A DNA stretch of 64,000 nucleotides. Origin: an uncultured Clostridia bacterium. Lineage in GTDB: Bacteria; Bacillota; Clostridia; Christensenellales; Borkfalkiaceae. Where the stretch lies: contig CANRAR010000004.1 in the NCBI GenBank assembly GCA_947628675.1, positions 81,790 through 145,789 of the forward strand, read 5' to 3'. This document shows positions 38,171 to 46,607 of this stretch, piece after piece (within the stretch, counting starts at the first letter, position 1; each line of letters opens with the position of its first letter). A program made the translations under genes and the position numbers. Below the pieces are notes generated by a model. It had not been told where the DNA came from, made no database searches, and saw nothing but the letters and a program-made list of their open reading frames with translations.

Positions 38171-38923
38171 TTATTTCAGCTTTTTGAACAGCGTTTTCGC
38201 GTTTTTCTCGATTTGCGCGGCGAGCGCTTCCACGCTTTCGCCCCGAATTTCGGCGAGCCGCCGCACGATGACGGGGATATTCGCGGGCGTGTTTTTCTCC
38301 CCGCGGAACGGGCTCAAATAGGGGCTGTCCGTCTCAGTGAGGAGTCTCTCCGCGGGACAAATTTCCGCCGCCTCCACGGCGCGGCGGGCGTTCTTGAAGC
38401 ACACCGTCCCGCCGAAGGAAAAATACGCGCCCAACTCCGCGAACGCCGCGAGGTTCTCCGCCCCGTACGAATAGCAGTGCATCAAAAACCCGTGCGAAAG
38501 ACATCCCTTATGCGCGCGCAAAATTTCCAATGTATCGGCGCAGGCGTCGCGCGAGTGGATCTGCACGGGCAGTCCAAGCCAATCCGCCGCCTCGAGTTGC
38601 GCCTCGAACATTCTCTTCTGCGCCTCTTTCGTCTCCGTGCCGTAGTGGTAATCGAGCCCGATCTCCCCCACACCCACGCACCTTTCATGCGCCGCGAGGG
38701 AGCGAAAAAGCGCAAAGTCTATCTCCGCTTCCGCAAATTCGGGGTGAACGCCCACGGTGAAGAACGCGCCCCCGTGCGCTTCGCAAAACGCCATGTGCCA
38801 CGCGGCGTGTTCAAGCGTGTCCGCGGCGAGGATGACAGTATCTACGCCCGCCGCCCGTATCTTCTCCCATTCGGCGGGGAATGCGTACCCCTCGTCCGCA
38901 AAATGGGCGTGAACGTCGATCAT
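38171..38923 (-). CDS. TatD family metal-dependent hydrolase
   Basis: MIDVHAHFADEGYAF, VGEIGLDYHY, QIHSRDA, ETDSPYLSP. Confidence 0.93.
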   Translation of the reverse strand: MIDVHAHFADEGYAFPAEWEKIRAAGVDTVILAADTLEHAAWHMAFCEAHGGAFFTVGVHPEFAEAEIDFALFRSLAAHERCVGVGEIGLDYHYGTETKEAQKRMFEAQLEAADWLGLPVQIHSRDACADTLEILRAHKGCLSHGFLMHCYSYGAENLAAFAELGAYFSFGGTVCFKNARRAVEAAEICPAERLLTETDSPYLSPFRGEKNTPANIPVIVRRLAEIRGESVEALAAQIEKNAKTLFKKLK

Positions 38924-40872
38924 CGCACGGTCGCCCCGCTCTCCACGGCCTTCTCGGGCGAGACGAGCGCGAGCCCGCCCTTGCCGTCGTCGGCGCACAA
39001 AATCATGCCCTCGGAGAGCACCCCGCACAGTTTTACGGGCTTTAAGTTGGTGACGACGACGACCTTTTTGCCCACCATCTCCTCGGGGGTATAGAATTTG
39101 GCGATGCCCGAGACGACCGAGCGCACTTCGCCGCCGATCTTCACCGTCTCGTGCAGCAGTTTTTCGCTCTTTGCGACTTTTTCACACGCGATGACCTCGC
39201 CCACTTTGAGTTCCACCTTTCCGAACTCGTCGATGGAAATCTCGGGCTTTTTCGCTATCCCCCTCCCCTCAGGGGTGGGGGACACAGGGGGAGGGGTGCC
39301 ACCCTTCTTCACCGCCTTCTCCACTTCGGCGAGTTCCTTCTTGATGTCGATGCGCGGGAAGATGGGCGGCAGTTTCACGACCTCCGCACCCTCTTTGAGC
39401 GCGCCGAATTTCAAAGTCTCGAACCCCGCATTTTCGTCGCACGAAAAACTCTTCAGGATGAGCGCGGGCGCCTTCGTCAAAAACGGCTTCAACAGAATGG
39501 CGCAGATGCGGCACACCTCGGCGAGGTTGTAGAGAACGGCTCCCAGCCGCTCCCTCTTTGCGGGGTCTTTGGCTAAAATCCACGGCGTCGTCTCGTCGAT
39601 ATATTTATTAGCGCGCGCGACGACTTCAAACACCGCCTCCAAGGCATCGGGGGCGTTGAGCCGCGCCATCGCGTCCTTCACCTTTTCAAACGCGCCCTCC
39701 GCGAGCGCGATGAGTTCGCCATCCGTCCCCTCGACCTTCCCCCGCGCGGGCAGGGTGCCGAAGTTCTGCACGATCATCGCCGCCGTGCGGGAGACGAGAT
39801 TTCCTAGATCATTTGCAAGGTCGGCGTTCACGCGGAGGAGAAACCGCTCCGTCGTGTACTCGCCGTCACTGCCGAACGGAATTTCGCGCAACAGGTAATA
39901 GCGCACCGCGTCGGCGCCGTAGCGCTTGACGAGTTCGTAGGGGTCGGTAAGTTCGGGGCGGGCGTTCTCCTTGCTCTTGGAGAGCTTCTCTCCACCGATC
40001 AGGAGCCACCCATGTCCGTAGATCTGCCTCGGCAACGGCTCCCCGAGCGCCATCAGAATGGCAGGCCAGATGATGGCATGGAAGCGCACGATCTCCTTTC
40101 CAACCATGTGCAGATCGGCGGGCCAATACTTCTTGTAGAGCCCATCCTCTGCGCCGTAGCCGAGCGCCGTCACGTAGTTGGAGAGCGCGTCGATCCACAC
40201 ATACGCCGTATGCTTGGGGTCGAAGGGGAGCGGCACGCCCCACTTTACCGTGGTGCGGGAGACGGAGAGGTCTGTAAGCCCCGCCTTCAAGAAGTTGTTC
40301 ACCATCTCGTTGACGCGCGACTTGGGCTGCAAAAATTCGGGGTGCTCCTCGTAGTGTTTGAGGAGCGCGGGCGCATATTTGGAGAGGCGGAAGAAGTAAC
40401 TTTCCTCCTTTTGAAGGGTGACGTCCCTACCGCAGTCGGGGCACTTGCCGCCGACGAGTTGCGCCTCCGTCCAGAACGATTCGCACGGTGTGCAGTAGTA
40501 GCCCTCGTACTCGGCCTTGTAGATGTCCCCGCTCTCGTAGAGTTTTTGGTAGATATATTGCACCGCCTTCACATGGTCGTCGTCCGTCGTGCGGATGAAG
40601 CGGTCGTACTCGACGTCGAGAAGCCGCCACATATCCTTGAGTTCGGCAACGAGCGGGTCGATGAATTCGCGGGGCGTGATGCCGCGCTTGGCGGCCTCCT
40701 TTTCCACCTTTTGGCCGTGCTCGTCGGTGCCCGTGAGGAAAAATACGTCCTCCCCCATGAGTTTGTGGAAGCGCGCCAAGGCGTCGCAGATGACCGTCGT
40801 GTAGCAGTGGCCGATGTGCCAGTTGCCGCTCGGATAGTAGATGGGCGTCGTGATGTAGTACTTCTTTGCCAT
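38920..40872 (-). CDS. metG: Methionyl-tRNA synthetase with C-terminal tRNA-binding domain
   Basis: TTPIYYPSGNWHIGHCYTTV, GTDEHGQKV, KLSKSKEN (KMSKS variant), C-terminal EISIDEFGKVELKVGEVIACEKV. Confidence 0.96.
   Translation of the reverse strand: MAKKYYITTPIYYPSGNWHIGHCYTTVICDALARFHKLMGEDVFFLTGTDEHGQKVEKEAAKRGITPREFIDPLVAELKDMWRLLDVEYDRFIRTTDDDHVKAVQYIYQKLYESGDIYKAEYEGYYCTPCESFWTEAQLVGGKCPDCGRDVTLQKEESYFFRLSKYAPALLKHYEEHPEFLQPKSRVNEMVNNFLKAGLTDLSVSRTTVKWGVPLPFDPKHTAYVWIDALSNYVTALGYGAEDGLYKKYWPADLHMVGKEIVRFHAIIWPAILMALGEPLPRQIYGHGWLLIGGEKLSKSKENARPELTDPYELVKRYGADAVRYYLLREIPFGSDGEYTTERFLLRVNADLANDLGNLVSRTAAMIVQNFGTLPARGKVEGTDGELIALAEGAFEKVKDAMARLNAPDALEAVFEVVARANKYIDETTPWILAKDPAKRERLGAVLYNLAEVCRICAILLKPFLTKAPALILKSFSCDENAGFETLKFGALKEGAEVVKLPPIFPRIDIKKELAEVEKAVKKGGTPPPVSPTPEGRGIAKKPEISIDEFGKVELKVGEVIACEKVAKSEKLLHETVKIGGEVRSVVSGIAKFYTPEEMVGKKVVVVTNLKPVKLCGVLSEGMILCADDGKGGLALVSPEKAVESGATVR
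39256..39305 (-). repeat. Palindromic repeat inserted in frame within metG linker (GGTPPPVSPTPEGRGIA)
   Basis: ccccctcccctcaggggtgggggacacagggggagggg resembles the intergenic repeat at 60822-60859. Confidence 0.7.
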
Positions 40873-41051
40873 AATTTACCTCGTTTTTTCCATTATAGCG
40901 CAACTTGGTGGAAAAGTAAAATCTTTTTGCCCCACTTGGGAGAAGGAGCACTCCGCTTTCCCGCCTGCCCCCTTTGAAGGGGGCGGGTGGCGCGGCATTG
41001 CCGCGTCAGGTGGGGGTTGTCCCCCAATTTCCAAAAATTTGCCCACATCGC

Positions 41052-41080
41052 TTGCAAATTATTTTCCCCCGTGGTAGAAT
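41052..41080 (+). promoter_or_regulatory. Promoter of RNA element copy 1
   Basis: TTGCAA-N17-TAGAAT. Confidence 0.75.
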
Positions 41081-41086
41081 GAACTT

Positions 41087-41222
41087 GCGACACAATAGAA
41101 TACTAACCATATAAAGATACAACGGCGTCGGTGTATCCTTATACCTTATATGGTTAGTTATTGTGTCGCAACAATTCGGGGATACTCGAAGCGGGCGCCT
41201 CGGATTGAGGCGCCCTTATTTT
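41087..41222 (+). ncRNA. Candidate structured leader RNA / attenuator, copy 1
   Basis: 11-bp + 13-bp + 6-bp hairpin 41087-41169, GGGATACTC segment, intrinsic-terminator-like hairpin gggcgcctc-ggatt-gaggcgccc-ttatttt. Confidence 0.7.
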
Positions 41223-41251
41223 ACCCGCAAAAATCAGAAAGGAGAAAAGCA

Positions 41252-42811
41252 ATGAAACGGATTTTGGCAGTCTTGCTTGCCTTTGTTACCGCGTTCTGCC
41301 TGTGCTTTGGGCTTGTGGCTTGCGGCGGCAAAGTCGGAAACAACAACAGCGCTGTTGACGGCGGTGGCGGCAACGGCGGCGGCGGTGCCGGCGGCGGTGG
41401 TGGTGGAGCCGGTGGAGGCGGCGGCGGTGCCGGAGGAGGCGGAGACAATAAGCAGAAGCCCGACTTCGTCATGCCCGAGGGCGGCTTCGATACGAGCAAG
41501 CCCGTCACCATTACCTTCTACCACACCATGAACCAAAATCTTCGCATGGTACTCGATTCCGCCATCGAGAAGTTCACCGAGATGTACCCCAACATCACGG
41601 TGAAGCACAAGCAGATCGGCGACTATGACGACGTACGCTATCAGATCATCACCGAGATCAAAGCGGGCAACCAGCCCAACATCGCGTACTGCTGGCTCGA
41701 CCACGTCGCGGACTTCAACACCTACAAGGCAGTCCAACCGCTCGACAATTTCCTCGCAGACGGCGCATACAGCGATTTGAAAGTCACGCAGGCGGACGGC
41801 ACGAAAGTCCCTCTCAACATGACGGCACAGGAGCAGGCAAATTTCATTGAGGCGTTCTTGGCTGAGGGCAAGCAATTCGGGGACGGCAGCACGATGTACA
41901 CGCTTCCCATCTGCAAGTCCACCGAAGTCCTCTATTACAATGTAGATTTCTTCCGTGATAACAACCTGACCGTTCCCACAACGTGGGACGAGATGGAAGA
42001 GGTCTGTGAGCAGATCAAAGAGATTGCCCCCGACGATTTTGCGTTCGGATACGATTCCGAGTCCAACTGGTTCATCACCATGTGCGAGCAGATGAAAGTT
42101 TCGACGGGCAAAGAGTACTACACCTCCTCCACGGGCACCAAGTATTTGTTCGATAACGAGAAGACCCGCGAATTCGTACAGCGTTTCAAGGGTTGGTACG
42201 ATAACGGCTACTTCACCACGAGAGCCCTTTATAGCAACAAGTACACCTCGACCCTCTTCACGGCGGCTTCGGGCGAAAAGTGCTATATGTGCATCGGCTC
42301 TTCTGCGGGTGCGAAAAACCAAGTGCCTACTGGGAATACGTTTGAAGTCGGCATCAAGCCCATTCCCCAACTCGATCCCGCACATCCCAAGGTAATTTCG
42401 CAGGGGCCTTCCGTCTGCATCTTCAAGAATGAGGATCCTCAGAAAGTCCTTGCAAGTTGGCTGCTCGTCAAGTATCTTACGACGAACATTCCGTTCCAGG
42501 CGCAGTTCGCTACGACCTCCGGCTATGTTCCCGTCTTAAAGCAGGATGTTATGCTCACCAACGCGACGTATGCCGACCTTCTCTCCAAAGCCGACGGCGG
42601 CGATCACATTGCCGCGCTTTCGCAGAAAGTTTGTATGGGGCAGACGGCGGCTTACTATACGTCTCCCGCGTTCCCCGGCTCCTCCAAGGCGCGCGAGCAG
42701 GTGGGGCTTCTGATGTGGGCAGTGTTCAGCAACAGCAAGTCGCTCGATACGGCGTTTGCGGATGCCATTGACGAGTGCAAATACGCGTATCCCTCGGAAC
42801 CGTCCGCATAA
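41252..42811 (+). CDS. Extracellular solute-binding lipoprotein (ABC sugar-type, family 1)
   Basis: MKRILAVLLAFVTAFCLCFGLVAC lipobox; Gly-rich linker; VTITFYHTMNQNLRMVLDSAIEKFTEMYPNITVKHKQIGDYDDVRYQI. Confidence 0.88.
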   Translation: MKRILAVLLAFVTAFCLCFGLVACGGKVGNNNSAVDGGGGNGGGGAGGGGGGAGGGGGGAGGGGDNKQKPDFVMPEGGFDTSKPVTITFYHTMNQNLRMVLDSAIEKFTEMYPNITVKHKQIGDYDDVRYQIITEIKAGNQPNIAYCWLDHVADFNTYKAVQPLDNFLADGAYSDLKVTQADGTKVPLNMTAQEQANFIEAFLAEGKQFGDGSTMYTLPICKSTEVLYYNVDFFRDNNLTVPTTWDEMEEVCEQIKEIAPDDFAFGYDSESNWFITMCEQMKVSTGKEYYTSSTGTKYLFDNEKTREFVQRFKGWYDNGYFTTRALYSNKYTSTLFTAASGEKCYMCIGSSAGAKNQVPTGNTFEVGIKPIPQLDPAHPKVISQGPSVCIFKNEDPQKVLASWLLVKYLTTNIPFQAQFATTSGYVPVLKQDVMLTNATYADLLSKADGGDHIAALSQKVCMGQTAAYYTSPAFPGSSKAREQVGLLMWAVFSNSKSLDTAFADAIDECKYAYPSEPSA

Positions 42812-42827
42812 AACTTTTCCGCACCCC

Positions 42828-42870
42828 TCTGCGCCCCGCGGCGTTCGCCGCGGGGCGTATTTTTATTTTC
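42828..42870 (+). terminator. Intrinsic terminator
   Basis: cgccccgcggcgttcgccgcggggcgtatttttatttt. Confidence 0.85.
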
Positions 42871-42912
42871 GCCGCCCGCCCCCCACAATTTCCAAAAATT
42901 TGCCCATACCGC

Positions 42913-42941
42913 TTGCAAATTATTTCCCCTCGTGGTAGAAT
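42913..42941 (+). promoter_or_regulatory. Promoter of RNA element copy 2
   Basis: TTGCAA-N17-TAGAAT. Confidence 0.75.
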
Positions 42942-42947
42942 GAACTT

Positions 42948-43083
42948 GCGACACAATAGAATACTAACCATATAAAGATACAACGGCGTCGGTGTATCCT
43001 TATACCTTATATGGTTAGTTATTGTGTCGCAACAATTCGGGGATACTCGAAGCGGGCGCCTCGGATTGAGGCGTCCTTATTTT
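42948..43083 (+). ncRNA. Candidate structured leader RNA / attenuator, copy 2
   Basis: Near-identical to copy 1 across the whole element (offset 1861 bp). Confidence 0.7.
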
Positions 43084-43111
43084 GCCCGAAAAAACGAAAA
43101 GGAGAAAAAAC

Positions 43112-45790
43112 ATGAAACGCAAACTTTTGACGGTGCTGCTCGCGCTTGTCGCCGCACTCTGTCTCTGCCTCGGCCTCGCCGCTTGTGGAAGAAGCAACGA
43201 AGACGACGGGCATGAGCACGTCTACACCGTAGAAAACAAGTGCTCGATCTGCGGCAAGGAATGGGAGTATACCAAATCGGATGCGCTGGAATACACGAAG
43301 GTCGTGTTGGACGGCGTGGAGGGATACGACGTCCGCTTCGGAGTATTTCTTACGGTAAATGTCACATATGATTCGCAGGGATTTCCCACAAATATTGAGC
43401 AAATACCGATCGGCAAGGAACTCGAAGGCGAAGAAGTTGTGTTCCCCTACGGCTACAACGGTCTCCCCGTCATCAGCATCGGGCGGTTTTATCCCTGTAT
43501 GTCGGATACAGTCAAACATATTACCGTGCCCAAGTCCATTCTCTCGTTCGGGCAGAGCATAACCTATCAAAACGGTACGCGCGGCGCATTCCATTGCACG
43601 GCGTTGGAGAAACTCGATCTCCCCGACGGGCTTCCCGTACTTACGCGTCAAGAAATTTCGGCCGATAATGAAGCCACAGTCAATACGGCTTTCCCTCTGT
43701 GTTATAACACATTGTTCTACGATGGCGGAGTGGGCGGGGAATCCTGTCCGCTCTATGAGGATCCCCAATACCGCGAGAACGGCGCGCTGTACATCGGCAA
43801 CTATTTGTTTGAGGCAGACTTTGATGAGCCCGTCGAAAATTATACCGTTAAGGACGGGACAAAGGTCGTCATAAGTCTCCGCGGTGCAAAGCACGTCGTT
43901 TTGCCCGACAGCGTGGAGATAATCGCGCAAGGCGCGTTCAGGAATTCAAGCCTTGAAAGCATCGAGGTAGGAAGCGGCATTGAAGAAATCGGAGGTTATG
44001 TCTTTAATTGGTCTAACCTTACGAGCATCACCCTGCCCGATAAACCCATTTCTATCGGGCAGGGTGCGTTTATGCAAACGCCATTCTTTGAGAATAAAGA
44101 AAATTGGGAATATCTCGGCGAAAAAAGTGCCGATAATTATACTTCCAGTCTTCTTTGCATCGGAAACCACCTGATTTATTTCGCTTGTAGCGCATTCACT
44201 CCGTCTTTTGAAATGAAACCCAACCTGAAATCCATTGCCGGAGATGCGTTTGAATACAGCACCGTCGGTGAGCTGCACATCCCGGATATCGAAACTTGGT
44301 TCAATATCCGCCGCGGCGGAAGTAACGCAACGCCGCGCGCACAGAAATTGATCATCGACGGGCAGGAAACCGCCGCGATCACCATTCCTTCATCCGTGAC
44401 GGAGATCCCCGATTATGCCTTTGCGCGCATGGAATCTCTGACAAGTGTTACCCTGCACGACGGCGTGACCAAAATCGGGGACGGAGCGTTTTTATCCTGT
44501 GAAAATCTTACGGGTATCACGATCCCGAGCGGCGTGACAAAAATCGGAACAAACGCGTTCGGCAATTGCTATAAACTTGCAAGCATCAACGTTTCCGAGG
44601 CAAATCCCAATTACGCAAGCGAAAACGGAATTTTATACAACAAAGCAAAGAACCACATCGTAACGGTGCCGACGGGCTTAACAGGAGCAGTCGTTCTCCC
44701 CAACAGTCTGACTTCGATTGAATATTTTGCGTTTTATAATTGTTACGGCATAACGAGCATCGAGATCCCCGCCGGCGTAACTTCGATCAATGCATACTGG
44801 TTGAATGGTTGTACTGCACTTGCAAGCATCTCTGTTGGCGCAAACAACCCGAATTACAGCAGCCAAGACGGGATTCTATACAATAAGGATAAGACGAAAA
44901 TTGTATGTATTCCGCCTTCGGTTACGGGCGCGATAACCATTCCGGATAGTTTAACTTCGATCGATAGTGGGACGTTCGGTAATTGCACCAAGCTTACGAG
45001 CATCACCGTTGGCGCAAATAACCCGAATTATAGTAGTCAAGACGGGATCTTATACAACAAAGATAAGACGGAAATTGTCTGTGTCCCTCGTGCGATCACG
45101 GGCGCGGTGACCATTCCCGACAGCATTACTACGATTGACAGTTGGACGTTCAGTAATTGCACCAAGCTTACGAGCATCTCCGTTGGCGCAAACCACCCCA
45201 ATTACAGCAGCCAAGACGGGATTCTGTACAACAAAGATAAGACGGAAATCGTATATGTTCCTCTTGCGATCACGGGCACGGTAACGATCCCCGACACCGT
45301 GACCAGGATCGATTATGAGTTCAATAATTGTTATGGCATTACGAGCATAGAGATCCCCGCCAGCGTAACCTCGATCTACGGAACGTTTTCGGGTTGTAGC
45401 GCACTTACAGGCTTCACGGTGGACGCAAACAACCCCAATTATAGTAGCCAAGACGGTATTTTGTACAACAAAAATAAAACGGAAATTTTACGTGTTCCTC
45501 CTACGGTAACGGGCACAGTAACCATTCCCGACGGCGTGACCTCGATTAACTATGGGGCGTTCGAGAATTGCACCGGGATTACGAGCCTTATAATTCCGAA
45601 TAGCGTGACTTCCATTAATTATGCACCGTTTGAGGATAGCAAAAACCTTACGGATATTCAATTCAAAGGAACTGTAGAGGAGTGGCAAGCCATGGACAAG
45701 AACGTTTATTGGGATAACGGTCTCGGCGATTACACCATCACTTGCACGAATGGAAAAATCGCCAAAGACGGCACCGTAACAATGAACTGA
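43112..45790 (+). CDS. BspA-type leucine-rich-repeat surface lipoprotein
   Basis: MKRKLLTVLLALVAALCLCLGLAAC lipobox; repeated VTIPDSVTSIxxxAFxxCxxLTSI and NYSSQDGILYNKDKTEI units. Confidence 0.9.
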   Translation: MKRKLLTVLLALVAALCLCLGLAACGRSNEDDGHEHVYTVENKCSICGKEWEYTKSDALEYTKVVLDGVEGYDVRFGVFLTVNVTYDSQGFPTNIEQIPIGKELEGEEVVFPYGYNGLPVISIGRFYPCMSDTVKHITVPKSILSFGQSITYQNGTRGAFHCTALEKLDLPDGLPVLTRQEISADNEATVNTAFPLCYNTLFYDGGVGGESCPLYEDPQYRENGALYIGNYLFEADFDEPVENYTVKDGTKVVISLRGAKHVVLPDSVEIIAQGAFRNSSLESIEVGSGIEEIGGYVFNWSNLTSITLPDKPISIGQGAFMQTPFFENKENWEYLGEKSADNYTSSLLCIGNHLIYFACSAFTPSFEMKPNLKSIAGDAFEYSTVGELHIPDIETWFNIRRGGSNATPRAQKLIIDGQETAAITIPSSVTEIPDYAFARMESLTSVTLHDGVTKIGDGAFLSCENLTGITIPSGVTKIGTNAFGNCYKLASINVSEANPNYASENGILYNKAKNHIVTVPTGLTGAVVLPNSLTSIEYFAFYNCYGITSIEIPAGVTSINAYWLNGCTALASISVGANNPNYSSQDGILYNKDKTKIVCIPPSVTGAITIPDSLTSIDSGTFGNCTKLTSITVGANNPNYSSQDGILYNKDKTEIVCVPRAITGAVTIPDSITTIDSWTFSNCTKLTSISVGANHPNYSSQDGILYNKDKTEIVYVPLAITGTVTIPDTVTRIDYEFNNCYGITSIEIPASVTSIYGTFSGCSALTGFTVDANNPNYSSQDGILYNKNKTEILRVPPTVTGTVTIPDGVTSINYGAFENCTGITSLIIPNSVTSINYAPFEDSKNLTDIQFKGTVEEWQAMDKNVYWDNGLGDYTITCTNGKIAKDGTVTMN

Positions 45791-45799
45791 CAAACCCTT

Positions 45800-45840
45800 G
45801 CGCCCCGCGGCGTTCGCCGCGGGGCGTTGTTTCATTTTCG
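45800..45840 (+). terminator. Intrinsic terminator, near copy of the 42828 terminator
   Basis: gcgccccgcggcgttcgccgcggggcgttgtttcatttt. Confidence 0.8.
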
Positions 45841-45890
45841 CCGCCCTCATTCCCCTCCCCGCGGTTTTGCCGCGGAAGGCACAAATATAT

Positions 45891-45950
45891 CATTCCGAGC
45901 CGAAGCGCCCGACCGCAAATGCGGTCGGGCGCTTCATGTCGAGGAATCTC
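45891..45950. repeat. Palindromic intergenic repeat (CATTCCGAG ... hairpin ... TCGAGGAATCTC family)
   Basis: gaagcgcccgaccgcaaatgcggtcgggcgcttc core with flanks shared with 5726, 60891 and 63485. Confidence 0.7.
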
Positions 45951-45992
45951 TATTTTTGTCATATCCGCGCGCGGACAGGCATATATTCAACC

Positions 45993-46607
45993 ATGAACGC
46001 CGTGTTCGCGGCGGTGTTTGTTTTGTCCGCCGCCCTCTTCCTCGTCTCCGACCCCGAGGGCTTCCTGCCCGCCCTGCTTGCGGGGGGCGAAAAGGCCGCG
46101 ACGCTGTCGCTTTCGCTCCTCGCCGCCTACTGCGTGTGGCTGGGCTTTTTCAAGGTGTTGGAGAGAAGCGGCCTCTCGGAAAAACTTTCCCGTCTCGTCT
46201 ATCCCGCCGCCCGCCGCCTGTTCCGCTCGGACGACAGGGAGGCGCTCATGCTCGCCTCGCAAAATTTATCGGCGAATTTTTTGGGGCTCCCGGGAGCGCC
46301 CACGCCCCTCGGCATCAGGGCGACCGCCGCCTTTGAGAAGCGCGGCAACCGCTACGCCTCGGATATGCTCTTCGTGCTCAACGCGACGAGCCTGCAACTT
46401 CTCCCCACCACCGTCATTGCCCTGCGCCTCGCCGCGGGCTCTTCCTCTGCCGCCGATATTCTCCTGCCCACGCTTCTTGCCACCCTCTTTTCCACCGTGT
46501 GCGGCGTGGTGCTTCTGCGCCTTCTCTCCCCCCACCATGTCCGCCATTCGCCCTCCGGAAAGCGCGTCCGCCGCCCTGCTCCGCGCGTCCGCCGCCTGAA
46601 AAAATGA
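45993..46607 (+). CDS. spmA: Spore maturation protein A-like (nucleoside recognition domain) membrane protein
   Basis: SQNLSANFLGLPGAPTPLGIRATAAFEKRGNRYASDMLFVLNATSLQLLPTTVIALR. Confidence 0.85.
   Translation: MNAVFAAVFVLSAALFLVSDPEGFLPALLAGGEKAATLSLSLLAAYCVWLGFFKVLERSGLSEKLSRLVYPAARRLFRSDDREALMLASQNLSANFLGLPGAPTPLGIRATAAFEKRGNRYASDMLFVLNATSLQLLPTTVIALRLAAGSSSAADILLPTLLATLFSTVCGVVLLRLLSPHHVRHSPSGKRVRRPAPRVRRLKK

Noticed and set aside
40873-41030. T-box leader for metG
   Set aside because: No GGGTGGNACCGCG-type T-box sequence or specifier stem found upstream of metG.
41087-41169. Invertible promoter or IS terminal inverted repeats
   Set aside because: The arms are separated by only a short loop, no recombinase or transposase is nearby, and the inverted repeat starts exactly at the predicted transcription start with covarying copies, so an RNA hairpin is a better explanation.
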